Shown one piece after another: positions 1 through 7,711 of a stretch of 9,842 bases of DNA. A program made the position numbers and the translations under genes. This DNA comes from Gammaproteobacteria bacterium. GTDB lineage: Bacteria > Pseudomonadota > Gammaproteobacteria > Steroidobacterales > BM003. Below the pieces are notes generated by a model, which worked only from the letters and a program-made list of their open reading frames with translations, was not told the DNA's origin and ran no database searches. The stretch covers positions 1 through 9,842 of the forward strand of contig JAPHSC010000094.1 in assembly GCA_026193125.1 (NCBI GenBank), given 5' to 3'. Position 1 is the stretch's first letter; each line of letters starts with the position of its first letter.

Positions 1-1
1 A

Positions 2-1270
2 GATGCCCTGGACCTTGACGAGAACGCCCAGCCCGGGGAGTTTGTCGAGGAGCCCATGGAGTCCATGCCCTTCGGTAGAATTGCGGCTCAGACGGCCAAG
101 CAGGTCATCGTACAGAAGGTGCGAGAAGCCGAACGCATGCAGGTTATCGACGAGTACACGAGCCGGGTAGGGGAGTTACTCAGCGGTCTGGTCAAGCGCG
201 TGGACCGCAACGGGGTATTCGTGGATTTGGGTGGCAACGCCGAGGGTTTCATTCCCCGCGAACACCTTATTCCCCGTGAACCCATTCGCACCCAGGACCG
301 CGTCAAGGCGCTGTTGCGCGAGGTTCGCTCCGAAGCTCGTGGCCCGCAGCTGTTTCTTACCCGCACATCACCGGAGTTTCTGATCGAATTGTTCAAGCTC
401 GAAGTGCCGGAAGTTGGCCAGGGCCTGATTGAGATCATGGGTGCAGCCCGTGATGCTGGTTTGCGCGCAAAGATTGCTGTGCGCAGTCACGATTCGCGTA
501 TCGATCCGGTCGGTGCCTGCGTGGGCATGCGCGGGTCAAGAGTGCAGGCCGTATCCAATGAATTGGCCGGCGAGCGCGTGGACATCATTATGTACGATGA
601 AAATCCCGCTCAGTTTGTGATTAATGCCATGTCTCCCGCGGATGTTGTTTCCATCGTCATGGATGAGGATTCCCATAGCATGGATATCGCGGTTGACGAG
701 GAGAAACTGTCCCAGGCTATTGGTCGCGGCGGTCAGAATATTCGTTTGGCCAGCGAGCTTACCGGTTGGGAGCTCAACGTGATGACCGAGACCGACGCGG
801 AAGAGAAGGGTGAGCAGGAATCTCGCACCCTGGTCGAGGCTTTCATGAAGCAACTTGACGTGGATGAGGAGGTTGCCGCAATCCTGGTGCAGGAAGGTTT
901 CTCCAGCGTGGAAGAAATTGCCTACGTGCCGGTTGGCGAGCTCAACGCGATTGATGAGTTTGATGAAGATGTCGTGAATGAATTGCGCAACCGTGCACGC
1001 GACGTGTTGCTTACCCAGGCAATTGCATCAGAAGAGGTGATTGACGCGGCGGAACCCGCCCAGGACCTGCTTGATCTTGAGGGTATGGACAAGGCGACCG
1101 CGATGCAATTGGCTGCCAAGGGTGCTTGCACCCGCGAAGATTTGGCGGAACTGGCGGTTGACGACCTGATGGAATTGGACGAAATGGACGAAGAGCGCGC
1201 GGGAAAGCTGATTATGAGCGCTCGGGCACACTGGTTCGAGGATTCTGAGTCTGCCGAGAGCGGCAGCTGA
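2..1270 (+). CDS. nusA: Transcription termination/antitermination factor NusA (5' end missing)
   Basis: NusA binds RNA polymerase and nascent RNA, modulating pausing, Rho-dependent and intrinsic termination and antitermination. The reading frame is open from the left edge, giving 422 visible residues. By comparison with the 495-residue E. coli protein, roughly the first 80 residues, most of the N-terminal polymerase-binding domain, lie outside the window, so the ATG at 56 is internal. Visible in order are the end of that domain with the conserved TAKQVIVQKVREAER segment (about 95-137), an S1 domain (about 155-320), KH1 with its GMRG loop at 524-535, KH2 with GRGG at 722-733, and two C-terminal acidic helix-hairpin-helix repeats (about 850-990 and 1060-1250), the type that contacts the alpha CTD in E. 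coli. The stop lies 16 nt before infB. Identification is secure. The upstream partner is normally rimP, which is not visible here. Confidence 0.98.
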   Translation, partial: DALDLDENAQPGEFVEEPMESMPFGRIAAQTAKQVIVQKVREAERMQVIDEYTSRVGELLSGLVKRVDRNGVFVDLGGNAEGFIPREHLIPREPIRTQDRVKALLREVRSEARGPQLFLTRTSPEFLIELFKLEVPEVGQGLIEIMGAARDAGLRAKIAVRSHDSRIDPVGACVGMRGSRVQAVSNELAGERVDIIMYDENPAQFVINAMSPADVVSIVMDEDSHSMDIAVDEEKLSQAIGRGGQNIRLASELTGWELNVMTETDAEEKGEQESRTLVEAFMKQLDVDEEVAAILVQEGFSSVEEIAYVPVGELNAIDEFDEDVVNELRNRARDVLLTQAIASEEVIDAAEPAQDLLDLEGMDKATAMQLAAKGACTREDLAELAVDDLMELDEMDEERAGKLIMSARAHWFEDSESAESGS

Positions 1271-1286
1271 ACTAGGAGCACCCAAT

Positions 1287-3800
1287 ATGGCTGACGTTAC
1301 CGTCGCACAGTTTGCTGAAGTACTAAAGGTCCCGGTCGAGCGCCTCCTTACCCAATTGGCGGAAGCCGGCATAACGGCCAGTGGTTCGGAAGACATCATT
1401 AGCGACGATGCGAAGATGAAGCTGCTGACTCATCTGCGGACGAGTCACGGCCACGCTGAGGGTGCAGTCACCGGTCCCAGGAAAATTACGCTCAACCGCA
1501 AATCAACAACCACTTTGCGTACCGCCGGTAGCCAGGGTCGTACCCATACCGTAAATGTGGAAGTACGCAAGAAGCGAACCTATGTAAGCCGTGACGTTCT
1601 GCAAGAAGCGGCGCGCTCCGAGCAGGACGAACTGGACAAGGCAAGGTTGGAAGAGGAAGAGGCGAAGCTTGCACTGGAACGTGAAGAAGAGGCTCGCATC
1701 CAGGCGGCGAAAGCAGCCGAGCAGGCCGAGGCGCAGAAACGTGAAGACGATGCGCGCAAGAGAACCGATGCGGAGGAAGATGCACGCAGAGCTGCCGAGC
1801 AGCGGGCGCGCGATTTGGAGGAAGAGGAGCGCAAGCGGCAGGATGCCGAGCGGGCTCTGCGCGAAAAGCGTGAAGCACGTGAGAAAGAGCGTGAGAAAGA
1901 GCGCCAGACTCGCTATGGCCGTAAGGAATTGCATGTCTCTACCGATAGCAAAGGTCGGCGCAAGCCCAAAAAGGCTGGCCGCCGCCGTGCCGGTGCATCG
2001 TCTGGCGATGGTCAGCACGGATTCGAAATGCCAACAGCTCCGGTCGTGCGAGAGGTATTGATCCCGGCGAGTATTACAGTTAGCGAGTTGGCCCAGCGCA
2101 TGGCTATCAAGGCTAACGAAGTCATCAAGGCAATGTTCAAGATGGGCCTGATGGTAACGATCAATCAGACCATTGATCAGGAAACCGCGACGCTGGTGGT
2201 GGAGGAGATGGGTCACACCGTCAAGACGGTCAGCGACTCTGAACTTGAAGACAAGATTATTGAAGACGCAATCGCCGAGGCTGGCGAAGCGCTACCGCGA
2301 GCGCCGGTGGTTACCGTCATGGGCCATGTTGATCATGGCAAGACCTCGCTGCTTGACTTCATTCGTACCACTCGCGTTACCGCGGGTGAAGCAGGTGGAA
2401 TTACCCAGCACATTGGTGCTTATCACGTAATTACCAAGAAGGGTGGAGTCACTTTTCTGGATACGCCCGGCCATGCTGCCTTCACGGCAATGCGTGCCCG
2501 TGGTGCACAGGTGACTGATATCGTGATCCTGGTGGTGGCTGCCGATGATGGTGTGATGCCGCAGACGGTGGAGGCAATTCAGCATGCCCGGGCTGCGGGC
2601 GTTCCCCTGGTGGTTGCGATCAACAAAATTGATCGACCGGAAGCTGACCTGGACAGGGTAAAGAACGAACTTTCGCAACACAATGTCATCCCTGAGGACT
2701 GGGGTGGCGAAAACATGTTTGTCAATGTATCTGCCAAAACCGGCGAGGGCATTGACGATCTGCTGGATGCCATACTGTTGCAGGCTGAGGTGCTGGAGCT
2801 CAAGGCCCCGGTGGACGGTCCGGCAATCGGCGTGGTTATTGAATCCAGCCTTGAGAAAGGACGTGGCGCAGTGGCCACCGTTCTGGTGAACCGGGGTACT
2901 TTGCATACTGGTGACATGGTGCTTGCGGGTCATGTTTATGGTCGTGTTCGGGCCATGTTTGACGAGGACGGCAAGCCGATTCAAACCGCAGGCCCCTCGA
3001 TGCCAGCCGTGGTGCTCGGTTTGTCTGGTTCGCCAAATGCCGGCGACGACCTGCAAGTCGTGGCCGACGAGCGCAGGGCGCGCGAAGTGGCCGAAATGCG
3101 CCTGAGCAAGGTGCGCGAGGTCAAATTGGCCAGCCAGGCCAGCGCGAAGTTGGAAGACGTATTCCAACGGTACACGGAAAGCCAGGCTGACAGCGTGCAG
3201 TTGTTGATCAAGGCAGACGTCCAAGGTAGCGCTGAGGCATTGAAAGACTCACTGACCAAGTTGTCCAGCGATGAGATTAAGGTGAACGTGATCGCCAGCT
3301 CAGTTGGTGGTATTACAGAGTCAGATGTAAATCTTGCTGCTGCATCCGACGCGATCATCATCGGCTTTAATGTCAGAGCCGATGCCGGTGCCCGCAATGC
3401 GGTCAAGGATTCGGGCGTGGACATGCGTTACTACAGCATCATTTACGAAGCCATAGATGATGTGAAAGCGGCCATCAACGGCAAGCTGGCGCCGGAAATT
3501 CGTGAGCAGATTGTTGGCATAGCCCAGGTTCGTGATGTCTTCCGCTCGCCGAAGTTTGGCGCGGTGGCAGGTTGTATTGTGACTGAGGGAACAGTTCGCA
3601 AAAACAATCCGATCCGGGTGCTGCGCGACAATGTGGTGATCTACGAGGGTGAACTCGAGTCGCTACGTCGATTTAAGGATGACGTTAACGAAGTCAAGTC
3701 CGGTACCGAGTGTGGTATTGGCGTGAAGGGCTACAATGACATCAAGGTTGACGATCAGATTGAATGTTTCGAGCGCATAGAGATTGCTCGCTTTATATAG
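1287..3800 (+). CDS. infB: Translation initiation factor IF-2
   Basis: IF2 is the GTPase that places fMet-tRNA on the 30S subunit and promotes 50S joining. The 837 residues compare with 890 in E. coli. Visible in order: an N-terminal IF2_N subdomain (about 1-50); an IF2-associated segment (about 57-100); a highly charged Glu/Arg/Ala-rich helical linker (about 105-215); a basic stretch; a second IF2_N-like domain (about 254-312); and the G domain from about 340. G-domain motifs are GHVDHGKT at residue 346, DTPGH at 392, NKID at 446 and SAK at 482. An EF-Tu-like beta barrel, domain III (ADVQGSAEAL from 643) and the C-terminal fMet-tRNA-binding domain follow. The start has a GGAG Shine-Dalgarno at 1275-1278, 8 nt upstream. 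E. coli makes shorter IF2 forms from internal starts; I could not support one here. Confidence 0.98.
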   Translation: MADVTVAQFAEVLKVPVERLLTQLAEAGITASGSEDIISDDAKMKLLTHLRTSHGHAEGAVTGPRKITLNRKSTTTLRTAGSQGRTHTVNVEVRKKRTYVSRDVLQEAARSEQDELDKARLEEEEAKLALEREEEARIQAAKAAEQAEAQKREDDARKRTDAEEDARRAAEQRARDLEEEERKRQDAERALREKREAREKEREKERQTRYGRKELHVSTDSKGRRKPKKAGRRRAGASSGDGQHGFEMPTAPVVREVLIPASITVSELAQRMAIKANEVIKAMFKMGLMVTINQTIDQETATLVVEEMGHTVKTVSDSELEDKIIEDAIAEAGEALPRAPVVTVMGHVDHGKTSLLDFIRTTRVTAGEAGGITQHIGAYHVITKKGGVTFLDTPGHAAFTAMRARGAQVTDIVILVVAADDGVMPQTVEAIQHARAAGVPLVVAINKIDRPEADLDRVKNELSQHNVIPEDWGGENMFVNVSAKTGEGIDDLLDAILLQAEVLELKAPVDGPAIGVVIESSLEKGRGAVATVLVNRGTLHTGDMVLAGHVYGRVRAMFDEDGKPIQTAGPSMPAVVLGLSGSPNAGDDLQVVADERRAREVAEMRLSKVREVKLASQASAKLEDVFQRYTESQADSVQLLIKADVQGSAEALKDSLTKLSSDEIKVNVIASSVGGITESDVNLAAASDAIIIGFNVRADAGARNAVKDSGVDMRYYSIIYEAIDDVKAAINGKLAPEIREQIVGIAQVRDVFRSPKFGAVAGCIVTEGTVRKNNPIRVLRDNVVIYEGELESLRRFKDDVNEVKSGTECGIGVKGYNDIKVDDQIECFERIEIARFI

Positions 3801-3818
3801 CGAGTTGGTGATAACGGT

Positions 3819-4202
3819 ATGCCGAGAGAATTTCATCGTAGTCAGCGGATCGCTGAGGAAATCCAGCGCTCAGTCAGTGAAATAGTTCGGCTTCGGCTGA
3901 AGGATCCCCGGCTGGAGAAAATTACGATAACAGAGGTCAAGGTCAGCCGTGATTTGTCGCATGCCAGGATTTTTTATTCGTCCTTCGATCTGAATGCCGA
4001 TCGTGCGGTTCTGACTGAGGCTTTGGCCAGTTCCGCCGGGAAAATTCGCCAGTTGCTTAGCCGGGAGATGCGTTTGCGCAGGGTGCCGGAGTTGCACTTC
4101 GAATATGATCAGACCCTGGAACAGGCTCTGCGGGTCACCAGTCTTATTGATGAAGCTGTGGCCAGCGATCGGGCGGCAGCGGACGATTCCAGCGATTCCT
4201 GA
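3819..4202 (+). CDS. rbfA: 30S ribosome-binding factor RbfA
   Basis: RbfA is a small KH-like protein that binds the immature 30S subunit near the 5' end of 16S rRNA; it is needed for late maturation and growth in the cold. The 127 residues match the usual family length. The N-terminus (FHRSQRIAEEIQRSVSEI), the central LKDPRLEKITITEVKVSRDLSHARIF-type core and the C-terminal VPELHFEYDQTLE segment are family hallmarks. The acidic, Ser/Asp-rich tail is typical of a disordered C-terminus. It starts 18 nt after infB with a GGTGA Shine-Dalgarno at 3807-3811, 7 nt before the ATG, and is presumably cotranscribed with infB and truB. Confidence 0.97.
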   Translation: MPREFHRSQRIAEEIQRSVSEIVRLRLKDPRLEKITITEVKVSRDLSHARIFYSSFDLNADRAVLTEALASSAGKIRQLLSREMRLRRVPELHFEYDQTLEQALRVTSLIDEAVASDRAAADDSSDS

Positions 4203-4217
4203 TTCGAACCGAAGTTG

Positions 4218-5162
4218 ATGATGGTAGCTCCAAAAGCACTCCGCAGGGTGATCAACGGCATTTTGCTCCTGGACAAGCCCTCAGGCTGCACGTCGAATGC
4301 GGCACTGCAAAGAGCCAAGAAAATATTCAATGCCCGCAAGGCTGGTCACACGGGCAGCCTTGATCCGCTGGCAAGTGGGATGCTCCCATTGTGCTTCGGT
4401 GAGGCGACCAAAGTGTCAGCTTTCCTGCTTGATGCGGACAAGACCTACCGGGTCACGGCCCGATTAGGGCAGCGGACCGATACGGCCGATGCTGATGGCG
4501 AGGTAATTGAGGAGGTGCCGGTTCCATGCCTGCAGGAGTCGGATATCAGGCGCGTCCTGGACAGTTTTCTCGGCGCCGGTGAGCAGGTGCCGCCAATGTA
4601 CTCTGCGCTTAAGGTTAAGGGGCGGCGCCTGTACGAAATGGCTCGAAAGGGAGAGCACATAGAGCGGCCGGCCCGACCCATAGTGATCCATTCATTGAAC
4701 CTGCTGAGTTTTGACGCGGATCGCCTGACTTGTGACGTGCGATGCTCCAAGGGCACCTATATTCGCTCCCTGATGGAGGATGTTGCCGGTCGTCTGGGAA
4801 CGCTCGCACATGTCGAGGTTCTGCGTCGGACGGGGGTGGGCAGCTTTGGCGAGTTGCCCATGCTTGATTTCGAGACGCTGGAGAGGATGGCGAACGAGGG
4901 CAGGCAGGATGAGGCCTTGTTACCGGTAGATTCTCCCCTGGCGGACTGGCCACGGGTGGACCTGGACGCGGCTTCAGTCGAGTACTTGTTCCAGGGGCGG
5001 AAAGTTGCTTCCCCTGCCACCGCGGCCCGGGGCAAGGTCAGGGTATTCGGGCCCAGGGGCGAGTTTGTGGCGATTGCCAAGGCCGAAGATGGCGGAATAC
5101 TGGTCCCGCAACGCATGTTTCCGGCTCTTCGGCTGGAATTGGGCTTGCCTGAGGGCAAGTGA
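4218..5162 (+). CDS. truB: tRNA pseudouridine(55) synthase TruB
   Basis: TruB converts U55 to pseudouridine in the T loop of essentially all elongator tRNAs and also acts as a tRNA chaperone. The protein is about 314 residues, like the E. coli enzyme. Key segments are INGILLLDKPSG near the N-terminus, the catalytic-loop motif GHTGSLDPLASGMLP with the nucleophilic Asp at residue 49 (codon at 4362), YRVTARLGQRTDTADADG, and the CSKGTYIRSL motif around 4740-4775. The C-terminal ~80 residues are the TruB/PUA-like RNA-binding region. Start choice: TTG (4215), ATG (4218) and ATG (4221) run in tandem. The weak GAAG at 4211-4214 suits 4221 (6-nt spacing) slightly better than 4218. All three give nearly the same protein, and the distance to the INGxLLLDKP motif matches E. 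coli. The gene lies 12-18 nt after rbfA. Confidence 0.97.
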   Translation: MMVAPKALRRVINGILLLDKPSGCTSNAALQRAKKIFNARKAGHTGSLDPLASGMLPLCFGEATKVSAFLLDADKTYRVTARLGQRTDTADADGEVIEEVPVPCLQESDIRRVLDSFLGAGEQVPPMYSALKVKGRRLYEMARKGEHIERPARPIVIHSLNLLSFDADRLTCDVRCSKGTYIRSLMEDVAGRLGTLAHVEVLRRTGVGSFGELPMLDFETLERMANEGRQDEALLPVDSPLADWPRVDLDAASVEYLFQGRKVASPATAARGKVRVFGPRGEFVAIAKAEDGGILVPQRMFPALRLELGLPEGK

Positions 5163-5174
5163 CTGAATACCAAC

Positions 5175-5204
5175 TTGTTTACAAGTCTGCTAACAGGTTA
5201 AAAT
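5175..5204 (+). promoter_or_regulatory. Candidate sigma-70 promoter for rpsO-pnp
   Basis: The 100-nt truB-rpsO gap contains a -10-like TAAAAT at 5199-5204. It is preceded either by TTGTTT (5175-5180, 18-nt spacer) or by TTTACA (5178-5183, 15-nt spacer). Transcription would start near 5211. E. coli rpsO has its own promoter at the equivalent place. The -35 region lies inside a 14-bp palindrome (ACTTGT-TT-ACAAGT, 5173-5186). This is inferred from motif matches only. Confidence 0.5.
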
Positions 5205-5220
5205 AGCGGGCTTAATTCAG

Positions 5221-5245
5221 GGCCCAGCAACTTGGAGTCTGGGCC
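5221..5245 (+). promoter_or_regulatory. rpsO 5'-leader hairpin, candidate S15 autoregulatory element
   Basis: A perfect 7-bp inverted repeat, GGCCCAG (5221-5227) and CTGGGCC (5239-5245), encloses an 11-nt loop and ends 3 nt before the AGGAG Shine-Dalgarno (5249-5253). No T-run follows, so it is not a terminator. In many bacteria S15 binds a structure in its own mRNA leader and represses translation, but these structures differ widely between lineages. The position suits such a role. The function is inferred, and I do not see a clear pseudoknot with the Shine-Dalgarno. Confidence 0.5.
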
Positions 5246-5262
5246 ATCAGGAGAAACTTGAA

Positions 5263-5532
5263 ATGCCTTTAAGCACAGAACAAAAGAGCGAAATTGTATC
5301 CCAGCATGGTCGTGGCACAGCCGACACGGGATCACCCGAGGTCCAGGTTGCGTTGCTGTCCGCGCGCATCTCGGAACTTACCGGGCATTTCGCCACGCAT
5401 AAAAAAGACCATCACTCACGTCGTGGTCTGCTCAAGATGGTTAACCAACGTCGCAAGTTGCTGGACTACCTGAAAGAGAAAGATCAGGCCCGCTACCGCG
5501 ACCTGATCAGCACGCTTGGTCTGCGCCGATAA
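5263..5532 (+). CDS. rpsO: 30S ribosomal protein S15
   Basis: S15 is a primary 16S rRNA-binding protein that organises the central domain of the 30S subunit (h20-h22 junction) and forms an intersubunit bridge. The 89 residues equal the E. coli length. The diagnostic core TGSPEVQVALL, GHFATHKKDHHSRRGLL and RRKLLDYLKEKD, ending in LGLRR, is present. A strong AGGAG at 5249-5253 sits 9 nt before the ATG. The gene precedes pnp with no terminator between them, so the two are probably cotranscribed. The upstream leader contains a hairpin that could mediate autoregulation. Confidence 0.99.
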   Translation: MPLSTEQKSEIVSQHGRGTADTGSPEVQVALLSARISELTGHFATHKKDHHSRRGLLKMVNQRRKLLDYLKEKDQARYRDLISTLGLRR

Positions 5533-5560
5533 GCAGTCCGGATCCTAACCATCGACGGAA

Positions 5561-5583
5561 TTCCTATTCAAGGAAAATGTAAC
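5561..5583 (+). promoter_or_regulatory. pnp ribosome-binding region: hairpin over the Shine-Dalgarno and AUG-UAA start-stop
   Basis: TTCCT (5561-5565) and AGGAA (5571-5575) form a 5-bp stem with a 5-nt loop that contains the pnp Shine-Dalgarno (AAGGA, 5570-5574). An ATG at 5577-5579 is followed at once by TAA (5580-5582), one base before the GTG start of pnp at 5584. Only the GTG has normal spacing (9 nt) from the Shine-Dalgarno. The stem is weak (two G-C pairs), so its role in limiting pnp translation is an inference. Confidence 0.4.
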
Positions 5584-7680
5584 GTGGCAATTATTAAGAA
5601 GTCCTTTCAGTACGGCGAGCATACCGTAACCATCGAAACCGGAGAAATTGCTCGGCAGGCTGATGGCGCTGTGTTGGTCAATATGTCAGACACGGTTGTT
5701 CTGGTTACCGCAGTTGGCAGCAAGACTGCTGACCCGAGTCGGGGATTTTTCCCGCTTACGGTGAACTACCAGGAAAAAACCTATGCCGCTGGAAAGATCC
5801 CGGGCGGGTTCTTCAAGCGCGAAGGTCGCCCCAGTGAAAAGGAAACTCTGACCTCCCGTCTGATTGATCGTCCCGTTCGGCCGCTGTTCCCCAAGGGCTT
5901 TGTGAACGAAGTTCAGGTTATCGCCACCGTGGTTTCCATGAATACCCAGGTGGACCCGGATATCCCGGCAATGATAGGCGCCTCTGCCGCGCTGGCCTTG
6001 TCTGGCATGCCATTCAACGGCCCGATTGGTGGTGCCCGAGTCGGCTATATCGATAATCAGTACGTGGTGAACCCGACCGCAGATCAACTGAAGGGTTCAG
6101 CCCTGGATCTGGTGGTCGCCGGTACCGAGCACGCTGTGTTGATGGTGGAGTCTGAAGCAAACCGCCTGCCTGAGGATGTCATGCTGGGCGCTGTGATGTT
6201 CGGTCATGAGGCGATGCAGGTTGCCATCAAGGCGATCAATGAACTTGTTGCGGAGGCGGGCAAACCGTCCTGGAACTGGGTGGCCCCCGTGGCTGACCCA
6301 GAGTTAGCCTCGGCAGTATCGGGCCAGGCCGCAGCCGCATTGGAAGAGGCTTACCAGATTTCTGACAAGCAGGAACGCTATACCCGTGTTGGCGAAATCA
6401 AGGCCGCTGCAGTTGAGTTCTTGTCCGGGGCTGAAGATGCCCGCTGGGGCCGTGATCAGGTATCTACCGCCCTCTCCAAGCTGGAAAGCTCGACGGTTCG
6501 GAACCGGGTCCTGAATGGTGCTCCACGTATAGACGGTCGCGACACGCGCACGGTACGGCCGATTGCTGTACGCACGGGCGTGCTGCCGCGCGCTCATGGC
6601 TCCGCATTGTTTACACGCGGTGAGACCCAGGCGATCGTGGTCACCACTCTGGGGACTGGTCGCGACTCCCAGATTATCGATGCGCTGGAAGGCGAACGTC
6701 GTGAAGCCTTCATGCTGCATTACAATTTCCCTCCATACTCTGTAGGCGAGACCGGCTTCGTCGGTTCGCCAAAGCGCCGGGAAATCGGTCACGGCAAGCT
6801 GGCCAAGCGTGGTATTCAGGCCGTAATGCCTACGACTGAGGAATTTCCCTACGTCATTCGTGTCGTCTCGGAGATTACGGAGTCCAATGGTTCGAGCTCG
6901 ATGGCTTCTGTTTGTGGCACAAGCCTTGCTTTGATGGATGCCGGCGTGCCGATCAAGGCGCCGGTGGCCGGTGTGGCGATGGGTCTGGTGAAAGACGGTG
7001 ACAGGTATACCGTGCTAACCGATATCCTGGGTGACGAGGATCACCTGGGTGACATGGACTTCAAGGTGGCGGGAACCGATAACGGTATAACCGCCCTGCA
7101 GATGGATATCAAAATCGAAGGCATTACCCGCGAGATCATGCAAGACGCCCTGGCCCAGGCTCGGGACGCACGTCTGTATATTCTCGGTGAAATGAACAAG
7201 GTCCTTGAAACTCCTCGTTCGGAAATGTCTGACTGGGCTCCGACCATCATGACCTTCAAGATCGATCCCGAGAAGATTCGCGACGTAATTGGCAAGGGCG
7301 GCAGTGTGATTCGCGAAATTACCGAGACGACCGGTGCCACCATCGATATTGAAAACGACGGTACCATCAAGATTGCCTCGGTGGATGCGGAGTCAGGCCG
7401 TGCGGCGCGCAAGCGTATTGACCTCATCACCGCGGAAGTGGAAGTGGGCCAGATATATGAAGGCCGTGTGCAGCGCCTTATGGACTTCGGCGCATTTGTC
7501 GAGATCCTCCCGGGCAAGGATGGTCTGGTGCATATTTCCCAGATTTCCCATCAGCGGGTGGAGAAAGTCAGTGACGCTTTGAAGGAAGGCGACGTAGTGC
7601 GGGTGAAGGTCCTTGAAGTGGACCGCCAGGGACGTGTACGCCTGAGTATGAAGGAACTGGAAGAAGCGCCGGCTCAATAG
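5584..7680 (+). CDS. pnp: Polyribonucleotide nucleotidyltransferase (PNPase)
   Basis: PNPase is a trimeric 3'-5' exoribonuclease that degrades RNA phosphorolytically to nucleoside diphosphates; in E. coli it is a degradosome component. The 698 residues contain a first RNase PH core (about 1-145), a helical linker, a second RNase PH core (about 310-540), a KH domain with GKGG at residues 570-573, and an S1 domain (about 622-690). The catalytic Asp486, Asp492 and Lys494 fall in the segment LGDEDHLGDMDFKVAG at exactly the E. coli numbers. The phosphate-site region FTRGETQA and the HYNFPPYSVGE segment are intact. The C-terminal tail after S1 is shorter than in the 711-residue E. coli protein. The start is GTG with AAGGA 9 nt upstream. 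The gene is last in the operon and faces a terminator 64 nt downstream. Confidence 0.99.
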   Translation: MAIIKKSFQYGEHTVTIETGEIARQADGAVLVNMSDTVVLVTAVGSKTADPSRGFFPLTVNYQEKTYAAGKIPGGFFKREGRPSEKETLTSRLIDRPVRPLFPKGFVNEVQVIATVVSMNTQVDPDIPAMIGASAALALSGMPFNGPIGGARVGYIDNQYVVNPTADQLKGSALDLVVAGTEHAVLMVESEANRLPEDVMLGAVMFGHEAMQVAIKAINELVAEAGKPSWNWVAPVADPELASAVSGQAAAALEEAYQISDKQERYTRVGEIKAAAVEFLSGAEDARWGRDQVSTALSKLESSTVRNRVLNGAPRIDGRDTRTVRPIAVRTGVLPRAHGSALFTRGETQAIVVTTLGTGRDSQIIDALEGERREAFMLHYNFPPYSVGETGFVGSPKRREIGHGKLAKRGIQAVMPTTEEFPYVIRVVSEITESNGSSSMASVCGTSLALMDAGVPIKAPVAGVAMGLVKDGDRYTVLTDILGDEDHLGDMDFKVAGTDNGITALQMDIKIEGITREIMQDALAQARDARLYILGEMNKVLETPRSEMSDWAPTIMTFKIDPEKIRDVIGKGGSVIREITETTGATIDIENDGTIKIASVDAESGRAARKRIDLITAEVEVGQIYEGRVQRLMDFGAFVEILPGKDGLVHISQISHQRVEKVSDALKEGDVVRVKVLEVDRQGRVRLSMKELEEAPAQ

Positions 7681-7711
7681 GCGTCTAATTTGGTGACCGG
7701 GTTGACGAGGC

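Noticed and set aside
1640..1920. Repetitive Glu/Arg/Lys-rich sequence in infB that looks like a low-complexity or tandem repeat.
   Set aside because: Charged helical linkers of this kind are normal in gammaproteobacterial IF2. The nucleotide sequence is not a true tandem repeat.
1503..2216. A 237-codon open frame on the minus strand opposite the infB linker region.
   Set aside because: It is a shadow of the biased Glu/Arg/Ala codons of infB. It has no recognisable domain, and the plus-strand protein is conserved throughout.
2292..3224. A 310-codon open frame on the minus strand opposite the infB G domain.
   Set aside because: It is fully antisense to highly conserved IF2 motifs, has no recognisable protein signature, and no independent promoter or Shine-Dalgarno was seen.
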